The notes: generated by a model from the sequence alone, not told the origin. DNA of 64,000 nt from Burkholderiaceae bacterium 16 (GCA_000955785.1 JYOD01000066.1:300-64299); one strand, 5' to 3'. Counted from the stretch's first letter, positions 36,167 through 45,436 are shown. Numbers and translations are program-made.

Positions 36167-36401
36167 GGGCTCGCCAAGGTCGCGTATCGAAAATGGCGCA
36201 CTCTATGCCACCCCGCTGCCTCGCGGAACGAAGGAAAACGCATGCCCTTATGCGTGCCGGCTCAAGCATTGCCACCTGCGGCGCATATGCGCGCAGCCCA
36301 TAACCAAGGCCAAAAACATTCCTTCTGCCGCGCCGGCAACGCCGCGTATCTTGAGAGCCGTCGATTCATTCTTCACCGCTTTGCATAGGGATACAGCCAA
36401 G

Positions 36402-37499
36402 ATGGCATTCACGCGACGAACCCTTCTCAAACGCCTTGCCGTATCCAGCCTGGGTGCCGCCGCCTCAGCCAGCCCGCTGAGCGCATTCAGCGCCAGCGGC
36501 GCCGCCAGGCCCGACGTGATCCGCATCGGCGTGGCGCAGCCGGCCACCGGGACGCCACCGAGTTTCGCGGGTAGTTCGATGGCGATCGCCCACGCGCGCG
36601 GATGGCTGGAGGAAGCGTTCAAGCCCTCGGGCACGCGTATCGAATGGCTCTTCTTCAAAGGCGCGGGCCCGGCCGTAAACGAGGCCATCAGCACCAATCA
36701 GCTCGACTTCGCCATGCAGGGCGACCTGCCCGCCATCGTGGCGCGCGCTGCGGGCCTCAAGACACGGCTGGTGCTGGCCACGGGCGTGCGCACCAATATC
36801 TATATCGGCGTGCCGCCCGACTCCCCGCTCAAGACGGTGGCGGACCTGCGCGGCAAGCGCGTGTCGCTGTTCAAGGGCACCAACATGCATCTGCCGGCAT
36901 TGCGCCTGCTTGAGGCCAACGGCCTCGCCGAGAAAGACCTGCGGCTGCTGAACCTGGACACCGCCGGCTACCTGGCCGCGCTGACGACACGCGATATCGA
37001 CGGCGCCATCGGCGCGATGGACATCCTGCGCCTGCGCGACAAGGGCGCGGTGCGCATCCTTTACTCCAGCAAGAACCAGTCGCCAATCTACACGCGCCAG
37101 AGCCATGTGCTGGTGACCGACGCCTTCGCCAGCAAGTATCCGGAAGCCACCCAGCAGCTCGTCAAGGCGGCGGTGCAGGCCGCGCGCTGGGCCTCCGACG
37201 AGAAGAACCGCGAAGACGTGCTGCGCGCCTGGGCGCGCGCCGGCACCCCTTACGAGCACTGGAAGGAAGACTATGAAGGCGAACCGCTGCGTGTGCGGCT
37301 GAATCCGAACTTCGACCCCTTCCTAGTCAGCCGCTACAAGGATGCCACCGAGCAGGCCTACCGCCTGCGCCTGTCGCGCGCCAGGTTCGATGTCGACCAG
37401 TGGATCGATACGAGCTTCCTCAGGAACGCGCTGAACGACCTGAGCCTGCAAAGCTACTGGCCGGTCTACCAGCCGAACGGCAAGATTCTCGGAGCCTGA
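36402..37499 (+). CDS. ABC transporter substrate-binding protein, SsuA-like
   Basis: A 365-residue periplasmic receptor with a Tat-like signal (FTRRTLLKRLAVSS), unlike the Sec signals of the other receptors here. The NMT1/SsuA fold shows FFKGAGPAVNEAISTNQLDFA and VADLRGKRVSLFKGTNMH. The start is ATG 36402; the open frame extends upstream into the divergent promoter region and is not coding there. It begins an operon of receptor, two permeases, ATPase and a TauD-like dioxygenase. The ligand is probably a sulfonate or alkyl sulfate. Confidence 0.88.
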   Translation: MAFTRRTLLKRLAVSSLGAAASASPLSAFSASGAARPDVIRIGVAQPATGTPPSFAGSSMAIAHARGWLEEAFKPSGTRIEWLFFKGAGPAVNEAISTNQLDFAMQGDLPAIVARAAGLKTRLVLATGVRTNIYIGVPPDSPLKTVADLRGKRVSLFKGTNMHLPALRLLEANGLAEKDLRLLNLDTAGYLAALTTRDIDGAIGAMDILRLRDKGAVRILYSSKNQSPIYTRQSHVLVTDAFASKYPEATQQLVKAAVQAARWASDEKNREDVLRAWARAGTPYEHWKEDYEGEPLRVRLNPNFDPFLVSRYKDATEQAYRLRLSRARFDVDQWIDTSFLRNALNDLSLQSYWPVYQPNGKILGA

Positions 37500-37503
37500 C
37501 GCG

Positions 37504-38358
37504 ATGGCCGCCAACGATTCCCTTGCGCTGCCCCGGCCTGCTTCCGCCGGGGCAGCGCCCGAGCACGGCGGCAAGGCGCAACGCAACTGGCGCCCCGGCC
37601 TGCATCACGCCGCCTGGCTGCTGGCCTGGCCGGTGCCGCTGGCGCTGCTGCTGGCCTGGTACGTGGCGGCACACTTCGCATGGATCCCGCCGCAGGTCCT
37701 GCCCGCGCCCGACGCTGTCTGGCACACGCTCGCCGAGCTGTACCAGAGCGGCGAGCTGCAGGCCAACCTGGCCGTCAGCGCGCTGCGGGTGGCGGGCGGC
37801 TTTGCCCTGGGCCTGGCCGGCGGGCTGGCGCTGGGCGTGGCGATGGGCCTGTCGCCCGGCTTCCGCGATTACGTCTATCCCACCTTCAAGGCCTTCAGCC
37901 AGGTGCCCGTGCTGGGCTGGCTGCCGCTGCTGATGCTGCTGGTAGGCATCGACGAAGCGCTCAAGATCATCCTGATCGCCAAGGCATCGCTGGTGCCAAT
38001 CGCGCTCAATACCTACAAGGGCATCCAGAACGTGCCCACGCGCTATATCGAAGTGGCGCGGGTGCTGAAGTTCACGCGCTGGCAACTGCTGTCGCGGGTG
38101 GTGTTTCCCGCCGCGGCCGCGCCGGTCTGGAATGGCATCCGCTATGGGCTGACGCACGCCTGGCTGGCGCTGGTGGTGGTGGAGCTGCTCGCGTCATCCG
38201 AAGGGCTCGGCTACATGATCGTTTATGGCAGGCAACTGTTCCAGCTCGATATGGTGATCGCCGCGGTGATCGTGGTGGGCGCGGTCGGGTTCGCGCTGGA
38301 CAAGCTGCTGGCGCTGGCCGAGCGCGCGGTGCTGCGCTGGCGCAAGCCGGGCCTTTGA
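37504..38358 (+). CDS. ABC transporter permease (first of two)
   Basis: A 284-residue SsuC-type permease with about six membrane segments and an EAA loop (VPTRYIEVARVLKFTRWQLL). It begins 4 bases after the receptor stop codon. A second, separate permease gene follows, so this operon has two different permeases where most sulfonate importers use a homodimer. A heterodimeric channel or two alternative transporters sharing one ATPase are both possible. Confidence 0.9.
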   Translation: MAANDSLALPRPASAGAAPEHGGKAQRNWRPGLHHAAWLLAWPVPLALLLAWYVAAHFAWIPPQVLPAPDAVWHTLAELYQSGELQANLAVSALRVAGGFALGLAGGLALGVAMGLSPGFRDYVYPTFKAFSQVPVLGWLPLLMLLVGIDEALKIILIAKASLVPIALNTYKGIQNVPTRYIEVARVLKFTRWQLLSRVVFPAAAAPVWNGIRYGLTHAWLALVVVELLASSEGLGYMIVYGRQLFQLDMVIAAVIVVGAVGFALDKLLALAERAVLRWRKPGL

Positions 38359-38382
38359 TCGCTGCAATACAAGGAAACCAAG

Positions 38383-39204
38383 ATGGCCAATGCAATCACG
38401 ACGCCGACCACCCGATCCGCCAGCGCACGTCCTGTGCGCATGCCTCGCGCGCTGCGCGGCTGGGTCCTGCCGGTCGCGCTGATCGTCCTCTGGTGGGCCG
38501 CGGTGCGTTTCGGCTGGAGCACCTCGCCGCTGCTGGTGCCGGTCTCCAAGGTCTGGGACACGGCGGTGGAGCAGGTGCGCAGCGGCGCCGTCTTCGTGGC
38601 GCTCTCCGCCAGCCTGTGGCGCGACCTGGCGGGCTTCGCGCTCGGCGCCAGCGTGGGCCTGGTATTCGGCACCGCGCTGGGGCTGTCGCGGCTGTTCGAG
38701 CAATTGTTCGGCCCGACCTTCCACACCATCAAGCAGATCTCGCTGTTTGCGTGGATTCCGCTGATCTCGGTGTGGTTCGGCCTGGGCGACACCGCCAAGG
38801 TGGTGTTCCTGTCGCTGGCGGCGTTCTTCCCCGTGGTGCTCAATACCTTCGAAGGCATTCGCGGCGTACCCGCTGACCTGCTGGAAGTGGCCCGCGTGCT
38901 GAAGTACTCGCGCTGGCAGGTGCTGCTGCGCGTGGTGCTGCCGTCGGCCTCGCCGTCGATTTTTGCCGGCATCCACCTGGCCCTGATCTACGCATGGCTG
39001 GCCACGCTCGGCGCCGAGTACATGCTGGTCTCCGGCAAAGGCATCGGCAATACCATGACCGATGGCCGCGAGAATTTCTGGATGGACCTGGTGATCTTCG
39101 GCGTGATCGTGGTCGGGCTGGTCGGCTTCACGCTGAACTGGATCGCCAGCCGTATCGAAAGCCGCCTGCTGGCATGGCGCGGCCGCTCCGTCGCCGCGTT
39201 CTGA
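38383..39204 (+). CDS. ABC transporter permease (second of two)
   Basis: A 273-residue SsuC-type permease with about six membrane segments and an EAA loop (VPADLLEVARVLKYSRWQVLL) nearly identical to that of the preceding permease. The rest of the two proteins has diverged substantially, so the duplication is not recent. It begins after an AAGGAAACCAAG leader 24 bases behind the first permease and is followed by the ATPase gene. Confidence 0.9.
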   Translation: MANAITTPTTRSASARPVRMPRALRGWVLPVALIVLWWAAVRFGWSTSPLLVPVSKVWDTAVEQVRSGAVFVALSASLWRDLAGFALGASVGLVFGTALGLSRLFEQLFGPTFHTIKQISLFAWIPLISVWFGLGDTAKVVFLSLAAFFPVVLNTFEGIRGVPADLLEVARVLKYSRWQVLLRVVLPSASPSIFAGIHLALIYAWLATLGAEYMLVSGKGIGNTMTDGRENFWMDLVIFGVIVVGLVGFTLNWIASRIESRLLAWRGRSVAAF

Positions 39205-39244
39205 ATCGCCGGCTCTCCCAACAACTCACTGGAGAAACCCGCTC

Positions 39245-40087
39245 ATGGCCCATGCCGGCACGCTCAGCATCGAGCACCTGCGCAAGCAATATGAAGTCAA
39301 GGGCGAGCCCTTGCCCGTACTGGAAGACATCACCCTCTCGATTGCGCCCGGCGAGTTCGTCAGCATCGTCGGCGCCAGCGGCTGCGGCAAATCCACGCTG
39401 CTGCGGCTGGTGGTGGGCCTGGAGGAGGACTACAAAGGCGAGATCCTGCTCGACGGCAAGCGCGTGGCCGGCACCAGCCTGGACCGCGGCATCGTGTTCC
39501 AGGAGCACCGGCTGTTTCCCTGGCTGACGGTGGAGCAGAACATCCGCATGGCGCTGCTCAACGCCGACCTGACCGAGACCGGGAAACGCCGCACCGTGCG
39601 CGAGCATATCGGGCTGGTCGGCCTGGCCGGCTTCGAGACCGCGTTTCCGCACCAGCTCTCAGGCGGCATGTCGCAGCGCGTGGCCATCGCCCGCGCGCTG
39701 GTAACGCGCCCGGAGATCCTGCTGCTGGACGAACCCTTCGGCGCGCTCGATGCGCTGACCCGCGCCTACCTGCAACAGGAGCTGCACCGCATCTGGCAGG
39801 CCGAGGGCATCACCATGATCCTGGTCACGCACGATGTGGAGGAAGCCATCTACCTGGGCGACCGCGTGGTGGTGATGGAGCCGCGCCCCGGCCGCATCCG
39901 CCGCATCCTGCCGGTGCCGCTGGCGCATCCGCGCGACCGCGCGGCACTGTCCTTCGCGCGGGTCAAGGACGATGTGCTGCAGGAATTCACCGGGCGCCCG
40001 GCCGACCTGGCCGAAGCGCCCATCCGGCGCCTGCCGGATCCCGACGCCGGCGGCGGGCTGCCGCCGCATATCCGGTTCGCGATCTGA
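39245..40087 (+). CDS. ABC transporter ATP-binding protein, SsuB-like
   Basis: The ATPase of the second importer. The 280-residue protein has Walker A (IVGASGCGKSTLLRL), Q-loop VFQEHRLFPW, signature LSGGMSQRV, Walker B ILLLDEPFGALDALTR and the switch His in LVTHDVEEAI. The C-terminal part (about residues 230-280) is an extension rich in Pro and Arg beyond the core domain. It serves the two permeases encoded just upstream and is followed by the dioxygenase gene. Confidence 0.92.
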   Translation: MAHAGTLSIEHLRKQYEVKGEPLPVLEDITLSIAPGEFVSIVGASGCGKSTLLRLVVGLEEDYKGEILLDGKRVAGTSLDRGIVFQEHRLFPWLTVEQNIRMALLNADLTETGKRRTVREHIGLVGLAGFETAFPHQLSGGMSQRVAIARALVTRPEILLLDEPFGALDALTRAYLQQELHRIWQAEGITMILVTHDVEEAIYLGDRVVVMEPRPGRIRRILPVPLAHPRDRAALSFARVKDDVLQEFTGRPADLAEAPIRRLPDPDAGGGLPPHIRFAI

Positions 40088-40148
40088 TTCGCACACTTGA
40101 TCGCGCACTCAAATGCGCCCTTTATTGCCACCCACAGGAGAATCCCAG

Positions 40149-41099
40149 ATGACCCAGCAGCAAACCGCAGCCCAAGTCACGCTAGACATCCACCCGGTAG
40201 CGGGGCGCATCGGCGCCGAGATCCGCGGGCTAAAGCTGGCGCCGGACCTCGATGCCGCCACCTTCGGCGCCGTGCGCGCAGCGCTGTTGCGCCACAAGGT
40301 GCTGTTCTTCCGCGGCCAGGACCACCTCGACGATGCCGCGCAGGAAGGCTTCGCCAGCCTGTTCGGCACACCGGTTCCCCACCCTACCGTGCCCTCGCGC
40401 GACGGCACGCGGTTCCTGCTCGAACTCGATTCCGGGCACGGCGGCCGTGCCAACTCCTGGCATACCGATGTGACATTCGACCTGGCCTACCCGCAGGTCT
40501 CCGTGCTGCGCGGCGTGGTCATTCCGGAGGCTGGTGGCGACACCGTGTGGGCCAATACGGCAACGGCCTACCTGGATCTGCCGGAGGCACTGCGCGAACT
40601 GGCCGACCGGCTCTGGGCGCTCCACACCAACGACTACGATTACGCGGCCACCCGCAATACGGCCAGCACCGAGGCCATCAGGCGCTATCGCGAAGTGTTC
40701 ACTTCCGCCATCTACGAAACCGAGCACCCGGTGGTGCGCGTGCATCCGGAGACCGGCGAGCGCACGCTGGTGCTGGGGCATTTCGTCAGGAAGCTGCTTG
40801 GCTACTCATCGTCCGATTCGCAGCACCTGGTTTCCGTGCTGCAGGATCACGTGCATCGCCTGGAAAACACCGTGCGCTGGCGCTGGCGCGCGAACGACGT
40901 GGCGATCTGGGATAACCGCGCCACGCAGCACTATGCGATCAACGACTACGGCGACGCGCACCGCGTAGTACGCCGCGTGACCATAGCGGGCGATGTACCG
41001 GTCAGCGTGGATGGGCGGCGGAGCGTGGCGGTGAAGTCGGGGGCGCCCAAGCACGGCGAACCGGCTAATCACACCGCCCCGGCACGCGCGGCGGCATAG
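40149..41099 (+). CDS. TauD/TfdA-family dioxygenase, second copy
   Basis: An iron(II)/alpha-ketoglutarate dioxygenase of 316 residues. The facial triad is in NSWHTDVTFDL (His, Asp) and NRATQHYAINDYG (distal His), with the co-substrate Arg in HRVVRRVTIAGD. The start at 40149 follows CAGGAGA; an earlier in-frame ATG at 40113 lacks a ribosome site. The VTFDLAYPQ and DYDYAATR context resembles alkylsulfatase (AtsK-like) and taurine dioxygenases. It closes the second sulfonate/sulfate-ester operon. It differs clearly from the copy at 33167, which suggests separate substrates. Confidence 0.9.
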   Translation: MTQQQTAAQVTLDIHPVAGRIGAEIRGLKLAPDLDAATFGAVRAALLRHKVLFFRGQDHLDDAAQEGFASLFGTPVPHPTVPSRDGTRFLLELDSGHGGRANSWHTDVTFDLAYPQVSVLRGVVIPEAGGDTVWANTATAYLDLPEALRELADRLWALHTNDYDYAATRNTASTEAIRRYREVFTSAIYETEHPVVRVHPETGERTLVLGHFVRKLLGYSSSDSQHLVSVLQDHVHRLENTVRWRWRANDVAIWDNRATQHYAINDYGDAHRVVRRVTIAGDVPVSVDGRRSVAVKSGAPKHGEPANHTAPARAAA

Positions 41100-41120
41100 G
41101 GCAGCGGCATGCGGGTCCGC

Positions 41121-41140
41121 GCCGGGCGGTTCGGCCCGGC
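41121..41140. terminator. GC hairpin between convergent dioxygenase and AmiC-like genes
   Basis: GCCGGGC (41121-41127) pairs with GCCCGGC (41134-41140) around a GGTTCG loop, between two convergent stop codons. There is no T-run, so intrinsic termination would be weak. Confidence 0.35.
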
Positions 41141-41153
41141 CCCTTCGCATTGC

Positions 41154-42266
41154 CTACCTTATGCCTTGCATGCACTCCTTCGGATCGACGACCCCCAGGC
41201 TTTTGACAATCCTGAAGCTGCCGTTGCTTGCCTGTGCGATGTACATGTTCATGCGAACGTGATGCTGACCGGGCACCATTTCAGCCGGACCACCCGGCCC
41301 TTCAGCGATCCTTGCGTGGTCTAGCGCCTTGATGACATCCTCCTGCTTCAGCGAGCCCGCCTCCTTGACCGCAGCCTCCCAGAGCCTCAGGCCCCGGTAC
41401 ATGCCCGAACACGCACTGCCGGCAGTGAACCTGGCAGTGCCCGGATAGCGCTTGTCGTACTGATCGATCAGTGTCTTGCTGAAGGCATCGCTGACGTTCT
41501 GGTAGTAGTCGAGGCAACTGTACAGGCCCTCCACATGCGCGGCCGGCACCAGGTTCAGGAAGTTCTCGTCGAAGTACGTGCAGACTATGTATCCGCCTCG
41601 CTGCGTGAAACCGGAGCGGTAGAGCTGCTCGAGGAACGGCGTGAGCCCGGGAGGGACGATGGTATTGAATACCACCTCTGTGCCAGTGGACGCGATCTGG
41701 TCGATTGTCTTGCCATAGTCGGCGTGATCGAGGGGAAAGTACTCCTCTCCGACAATCGAGCCACCGTGGGCCGTGACAACCTGACGGACCTTCTTGTTCA
41801 TCGTGCGCGGCCAGATATAGTCCGCTGACGGCAGGTAGAATTTCTTCGCCCCCGTTTGCTGCATCAGCCAGGGTATGAGAGGCTCAACCTGCTGCGCTGG
41901 TACCGGACCGGTGCAGAAGATCAGCGGGTCACACTCCTGTCCCTCGTATTGCTCCGGGTAAATGTAGAGCTTCTTGCCATTCACTACGGCAGGACCCTTG
42001 ATCGCCTGCCGCGTGGAGCTATAAATGCCACCGAAGAGCACATCGACCTGATCCTGCCGGATGAGCTTGGCAGCTTTGGCTTCCGCTACGCTGTCCGTGG
42101 TCGCACTGTCCTCAAGGTACAGATCTATCTGCCGCCCCAGCAAGCCACCCGTTGCATTGATGTCATCGATCACCATCCTGGCCACGTTTGCATTGGCAAT
42201 GCCCGCGAACGAGAGTGGCCCCGTCTGGTCCGTGATGACGCCCACCTTGATGGATGATTCCTTCAT
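41154..42266 (-). CDS. AmiC/amide-urea-type binding protein without signal peptide
   Basis: A 370-residue protein of the type I periplasmic-binding fold used by amide, urea and branched-chain amino acid receptors (ITDQTGPLSFAG, DDINATGGLLGRQIDLYLEDSA spread over residues 12-55, and FGGIYSSTRQA). It begins directly with MKESSIKVGVITD and has no signal peptide. It should therefore be cytoplasmic, as AmiC is, unless translation starts elsewhere; I see no upstream start adding a signal. No permease, ATPase or AmiR-like antiterminator gene is adjacent. It stands alone between the dioxygenase operon and cyoD. A ligand-sensing role is plausible but untested. Its lower GC and codon choices differ somewhat from the neighbours. 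Confidence 0.8.
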   Translation of the reverse strand: MKESSIKVGVITDQTGPLSFAGIANANVARMVIDDINATGGLLGRQIDLYLEDSATTDSVAEAKAAKLIRQDQVDVLFGGIYSSTRQAIKGPAVVNGKKLYIYPEQYEGQECDPLIFCTGPVPAQQVEPLIPWLMQQTGAKKFYLPSADYIWPRTMNKKVRQVVTAHGGSIVGEEYFPLDHADYGKTIDQIASTGTEVVFNTIVPPGLTPFLEQLYRSGFTQRGGYIVCTYFDENFLNLVPAAHVEGLYSCLDYYQNVSDAFSKTLIDQYDKRYPGTARFTAGSACSGMYRGLRLWEAAVKEAGSLKQEDVIKALDHARIAEGPGGPAEMVPGQHHVRMNMYIAQASNGSFRIVKSLGVVDPKECMQGIR

Positions 42267-42397
42267 GGCACATCCCTCCTCTCAAGGATGCCGGCGGTAA
42301 CGGCGCTCGCCAATCCTTGCTGCTGTCCTTCGCACTCAACCAGCATAGGTCAATTCAGGACCGTCCCGCCAGGATCGCGCCCATGCCGGGCGCACAC

Positions 42398-42427
42398 GAC
42401 AAAGGCGGCCCGGAGGCCGCCTTTGTC
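42398..42427 (-). terminator. Terminator of the cyo operon
   Basis: A perfect 13-base-pair stem (GACAAAGGCGGCC and its complement) with a 4-base loop at 42411-42414. The AAAGG...CCTTT ends provide the T-run within the stem. It lies about 20 bases beyond the cyoD stop codon in the direction of transcription. Confidence 0.75.
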
Positions 42428-42447
42428 AGTGCTGATGCGTAGATCGC

Positions 42448-42813
42448 TCAGTGCACCATCATATTGCTGTTCATGTTGTGCATGATCCACAGCGAGCCCG
42501 CCACCACGATCAGCAGGATCAGCGCGGTGAAGGCCAGCGCCATCACGTTCCAGCGCTGCTCCGAGGAGCTGTCCAGGTGCAGGAAGTAGACCAGGTGCAC
42601 AACGATCTGCACCACGGCCAGGCCGAGGATCACGGCCAGCGTGGTGGAGGCTTCCAGCGTGCCGCCCATCACCAGCTTGAACGGGATGACGGTCAGGATC
42701 ACCGCCAGCACGAAGCCGATCACATAGGACTTGACGCTGCCGTGGCTGGCGCCGGCGGACGTGGTGCCGTGCGCGTCGTGAGCGCCGGCGGTAGAAACGT
42801 TGCTGTGTTCCAT
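42448..42813 (-). CDS. cyoD: Cytochrome bo3 ubiquinol oxidase subunit IV
   Basis: The small subunit of the bo3-type quinol oxidase, 121 residues with three membrane segments (SYVIGFVLAVILTVIPF, TTLAVILGLAVVQIVVHLV, then LAFTALILLIVVAGSLW). A His/Ala-rich cytoplasmic N-terminus of about 30 residues precedes them. Its ATG shares bases with the cyoC stop codon (TAATG), so it is translationally coupled. No cyoE (haem O synthase) follows; a terminator does. Confidence 0.93.
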   Translation of the reverse strand: MEHSNVSTAGAHDAHGTTSAGASHGSVKSYVIGFVLAVILTVIPFKLVMGGTLEASTTLAVILGLAVVQIVVHLVYFLHLDSSSEQRWNVMALAFTALILLIVVAGSLWIMHNMNSNMMVH

Positions 42814-43451
42814 TACATCGCTCCCATCAGGTAGACCACGGTGAACACGCCGATCCAGACGATGTCCAGAAAGTGCCAGAACAGCGCGAAGCAGGCCAGG
42901 CGCTTGGTCATGGTGGCGGTCAGGCCCTTGCGGGAGATCTGCCACATCAGCACGGCCATCCACAGCAGGCCGCTGGCCACGTGCAGGCCGTGGGTGCCCA
43001 CCAGCGTGAAGAAGGAGGACAGGAATGCGCTGCGTTCCGGACCCGCGCCTTCGGCGATCATGTGATGGAACTCGTTGATTTCCATGCCGATGAACGCCAC
43101 GCCCAGCAGGAAGGTAACGCCGAGCCAGAACTGCAGGCGCGCGCGCTGGCCGTTGTGCAGCGCGATCATCGCCATGCCGGAGGTCAGGCTGCTGAACAAC
43201 AGCAGGAAGGTCTCGACCAGGACGTAGTTCAGTTCGAACAGTTCCTTGCCCGAGGGACCGCCCGCCACTTCACCGCGCAGCACCGCGAAAGCGGCGAACA
43301 GTCCGGCGAAGATGATGCAGTCGCTCATCAGGTACACCCAGAAACCGAACACCGTGTTGGCGCTGGTGTCGTGGTGGGCGTGGTCGTGCGAGTGGGCATG
43401 CGCCGCGTCGGCGGCATGCGCGGGATAACGATGTAGAGCTTCAGTCGTCAT
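42813..43451 (-). CDS. cyoC: Cytochrome bo3 ubiquinol oxidase subunit III
   Basis: Subunit III of the haem-copper quinol oxidase, 212 residues with five membrane segments (FGFWVYLMSDCIIFAGLFAAF is the first, residues 34-54). The N-terminus is a His-rich cytoplasmic stretch (HAHSHDHAHHD). It lies 8 bases after cyoB and overlaps cyoD. It stabilises the catalytic subunit in the inner membrane. Confidence 0.94.
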   Translation of the reverse strand: MTTEALHRYPAHAADAAHAHSHDHAHHDTSANTVFGFWVYLMSDCIIFAGLFAAFAVLRGEVAGGPSGKELFELNYVLVETFLLLFSSLTSGMAMIALHNGQRARLQFWLGVTFLLGVAFIGMEINEFHHMIAEGAGPERSAFLSSFFTLVGTHGLHVASGLLWMAVLMWQISRKGLTATMTKRLACFALFWHFLDIVWIGVFTVVYLMGAM

Positions 43452-43459
43452 GATTCGAT

Positions 43460-45436
43460 TCAGGCCTGTGACGCGATGCGCTGGAAATGGCTCGACTCAA
43501 CCGCCTCGACTTCACGTGCGGGCACGTAGTAGTCGATGTGGTCGTCGTTGCTGCGGAAGATGAAGCTGACGATCATGCCCACCAGGCCAACCGCCGCCAG
43601 CCACCAGATGTGCCAGGTCAGGGCGAAGCCGAGCGCCAGGCTGAAGGCACCGATGTAGAAGCCAGCGCCGGTGTTCTTCGGCATGTGGATCTGCTCGTAG
43701 TGCGCCTGCATCTGCGGCAGCTCTCCGCGTGCCTTCATGTCGGCGAAGGCGTCGAGGTCACGCACCACCGGGGTGTGCGCGAAGTTGTAGAACGGCGGCG
43801 GCGACGAAGTTGCCCACTCCAGGGTACGGCCACCCCAGGGATCGCCGGTGACGTCGCGCAGTTCGTTGCGGCGGCGCACGCTGACAATGATCTGCAGGAC
43901 CTGGAACACGATGCCGAGGCCGACAAACAGCGCACCCACCACGGCCACGTACAGGTACGGGTTCCACGCCGGGTTGTCGGTATGGTTCAGGCGGCGCGTC
44001 ATGCCCATGAAGCCCAGCGCGTACAGCGGCATGAAGGCCAGGTAGAAGCCGATGATCCAGCACCAGAACGCGCACTTGCCCAGGCCTTCGTCCAGCTTGA
44101 AGCCGAACGCCTTCGGGAACCAGTAGGTAATGCCGGCCAGGTAGCCGAACAGCACGCCGCCGATGATCACGTTGTGGAAGTGGGCAATCAGGAACAGGCT
44201 GTTGTGCAGCACGAAGTCAGCCGCCGGCACTGCCATCAGCACGCCGGTCATGCCGCCGATCACGAAGGTGACCATGAAGCCCAGCGTCCACAGCACGGGC
44301 GTGGTCATCTGCACGCGGCCGCGGTACATGGTGAACAGCCAGTTGAAGATCTTCACCCCGGTCGGGATGGAGATGATCATCGTGGTGATGCCGAAGAACG
44401 CGTTGACGTTGGCGCCCGAACCCATCGTGAAGAAGTGGTGCAGCCAGACCAGGAACGACAGCACCATGATGGCGCTGGTCGCGTAGACCATGCCCTTGTA
44501 GCCGAACAGCTTCTTGCCCGAGAACGTCGAGATGATTTCCGAGAAGATGCCGAACGCCGGCAGGATCAGGATGTACACCTCGGGGTGGCCCCAGATCCAG
44601 ATCAGGTTCACGTACATCATGGCGTTGCCGCCCATCTCATTGGTAAAGAAGTGCATACCGAGATAGCGGTCCAGGCCCAGCAGGCCCAGCGTGACGGTCA
44701 GCACCGGGAAAGCGGCGATGATCAGCACGTTGGTGCACAGGGCGGTCCAGGTGAACACCGGCATGCGCATCAGGGTCATGCCCGGCGCGCGCATCTTGAG
44801 GATGGTCACCAGGAAGTTGACGCCGGTCAGCAAGGTGCCGAGACCCGAGATCTGCAAGCTCCAGAGGTAGTAGTCCACCCCCACCCCGGGGCTGTACGCA
44901 ATCCCGGACAGCGGCGGGTAGGCCAGCCAGCCGGTACGCGCGAACTCGCCGACGCCCAGGGAGACGTTGACCAGCATGGCGCCAGCCACGAACAGCCAGA
45001 AGCTCAGCGTGTTGAGGAACGGGAAGGCCACGTCGCGCGCGCCGATCTGCAGCGGCACCACCAGGTTCATCAGGCCCGTCATCAGCGGCATCGCCACGAA
45101 GAAGATCATGATCACGCCGTGGGCGGTGAAGATCTGGTCGTAGTGCTCGGGCGGCAGGATGCCGGTGGCGCCGTTGGTGGACAGGGCCAGCTGGGTGCGC
45201 ATCATGATGGCGTCGGCAAAGCCGCGCAGCAGCATGATCAGCGCAACCACGGTGTACATGATGCCGATCTTCTTATGGTCGACCGAGGTGAACCAGTCGT
45301 TCCACAACCACTTCCACTTGCCGAAATAGGTGATCAGCGCGCATAGCGCCACCCCACCCAGGGCCACCATCGACAACGTGCCCATGATGATGGGCTCGTG
45401 GAACGGGATGGCATCCAAACTCAATTTGCCAAACAT
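43460..45436 (-). CDS. cyoB: Cytochrome bo3 ubiquinol oxidase subunit I
   Basis: The catalytic subunit that reduces oxygen to water and pumps protons. The 658-residue length and 15-helix pattern match CyoB. The haem and copper site region (WIWGHPEVYILILPAFG) is present, as are the quinol-site residues Arg and Asp in LLRGFADAIMMRTQ and His in FTAHGVIMIFF. This supports a quinol rather than cytochrome c oxidase. The start follows AGGAG. It is the second gene of a leftward cyoABCD operon. Confidence 0.96.
   Translation of the reverse strand: MFGKLSLDAIPFHEPIIMGTLSMVALGGVALCALITYFGKWKWLWNDWFTSVDHKKIGIMYTVVALIMLLRGFADAIMMRTQLALSTNGATGILPPEHYDQIFTAHGVIMIFFVAMPLMTGLMNLVVPLQIGARDVAFPFLNTLSFWLFVAGAMLVNVSLGVGEFARTGWLAYPPLSGIAYSPGVGVDYYLWSLQISGLGTLLTGVNFLVTILKMRAPGMTLMRMPVFTWTALCTNVLIIAAFPVLTVTLGLLGLDRYLGMHFFTNEMGGNAMMYVNLIWIWGHPEVYILILPAFGIFSEIISTFSGKKLFGYKGMVYATSAIMVLSFLVWLHHFFTMGSGANVNAFFGITTMIISIPTGVKIFNWLFTMYRGRVQMTTPVLWTLGFMVTFVIGGMTGVLMAVPAADFVLHNSLFLIAHFHNVIIGGVLFGYLAGITYWFPKAFGFKLDEGLGKCAFWCWIIGFYLAFMPLYALGFMGMTRRLNHTDNPAWNPYLYVAVVGALFVGLGIVFQVLQIIVSVRRRNELRDVTGDPWGGRTLEWATSSPPPFYNFAHTPVVRDLDAFADMKARGELPQMQAHYEQIHMPKNTGAGFYIGAFSLALGFALTWHIWWLAAVGLVGMIVSFIFRSNDDHIDYYVPAREVEAVESSHFQRIASQA

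Noticed and set aside
43487..45346. A 619-codon plus-strand open frame
   Set aside because: It is the mirror of cyoB and is unusually rich in His, Gln and Asp, typical of antisense frames in GC-rich membrane protein genes.
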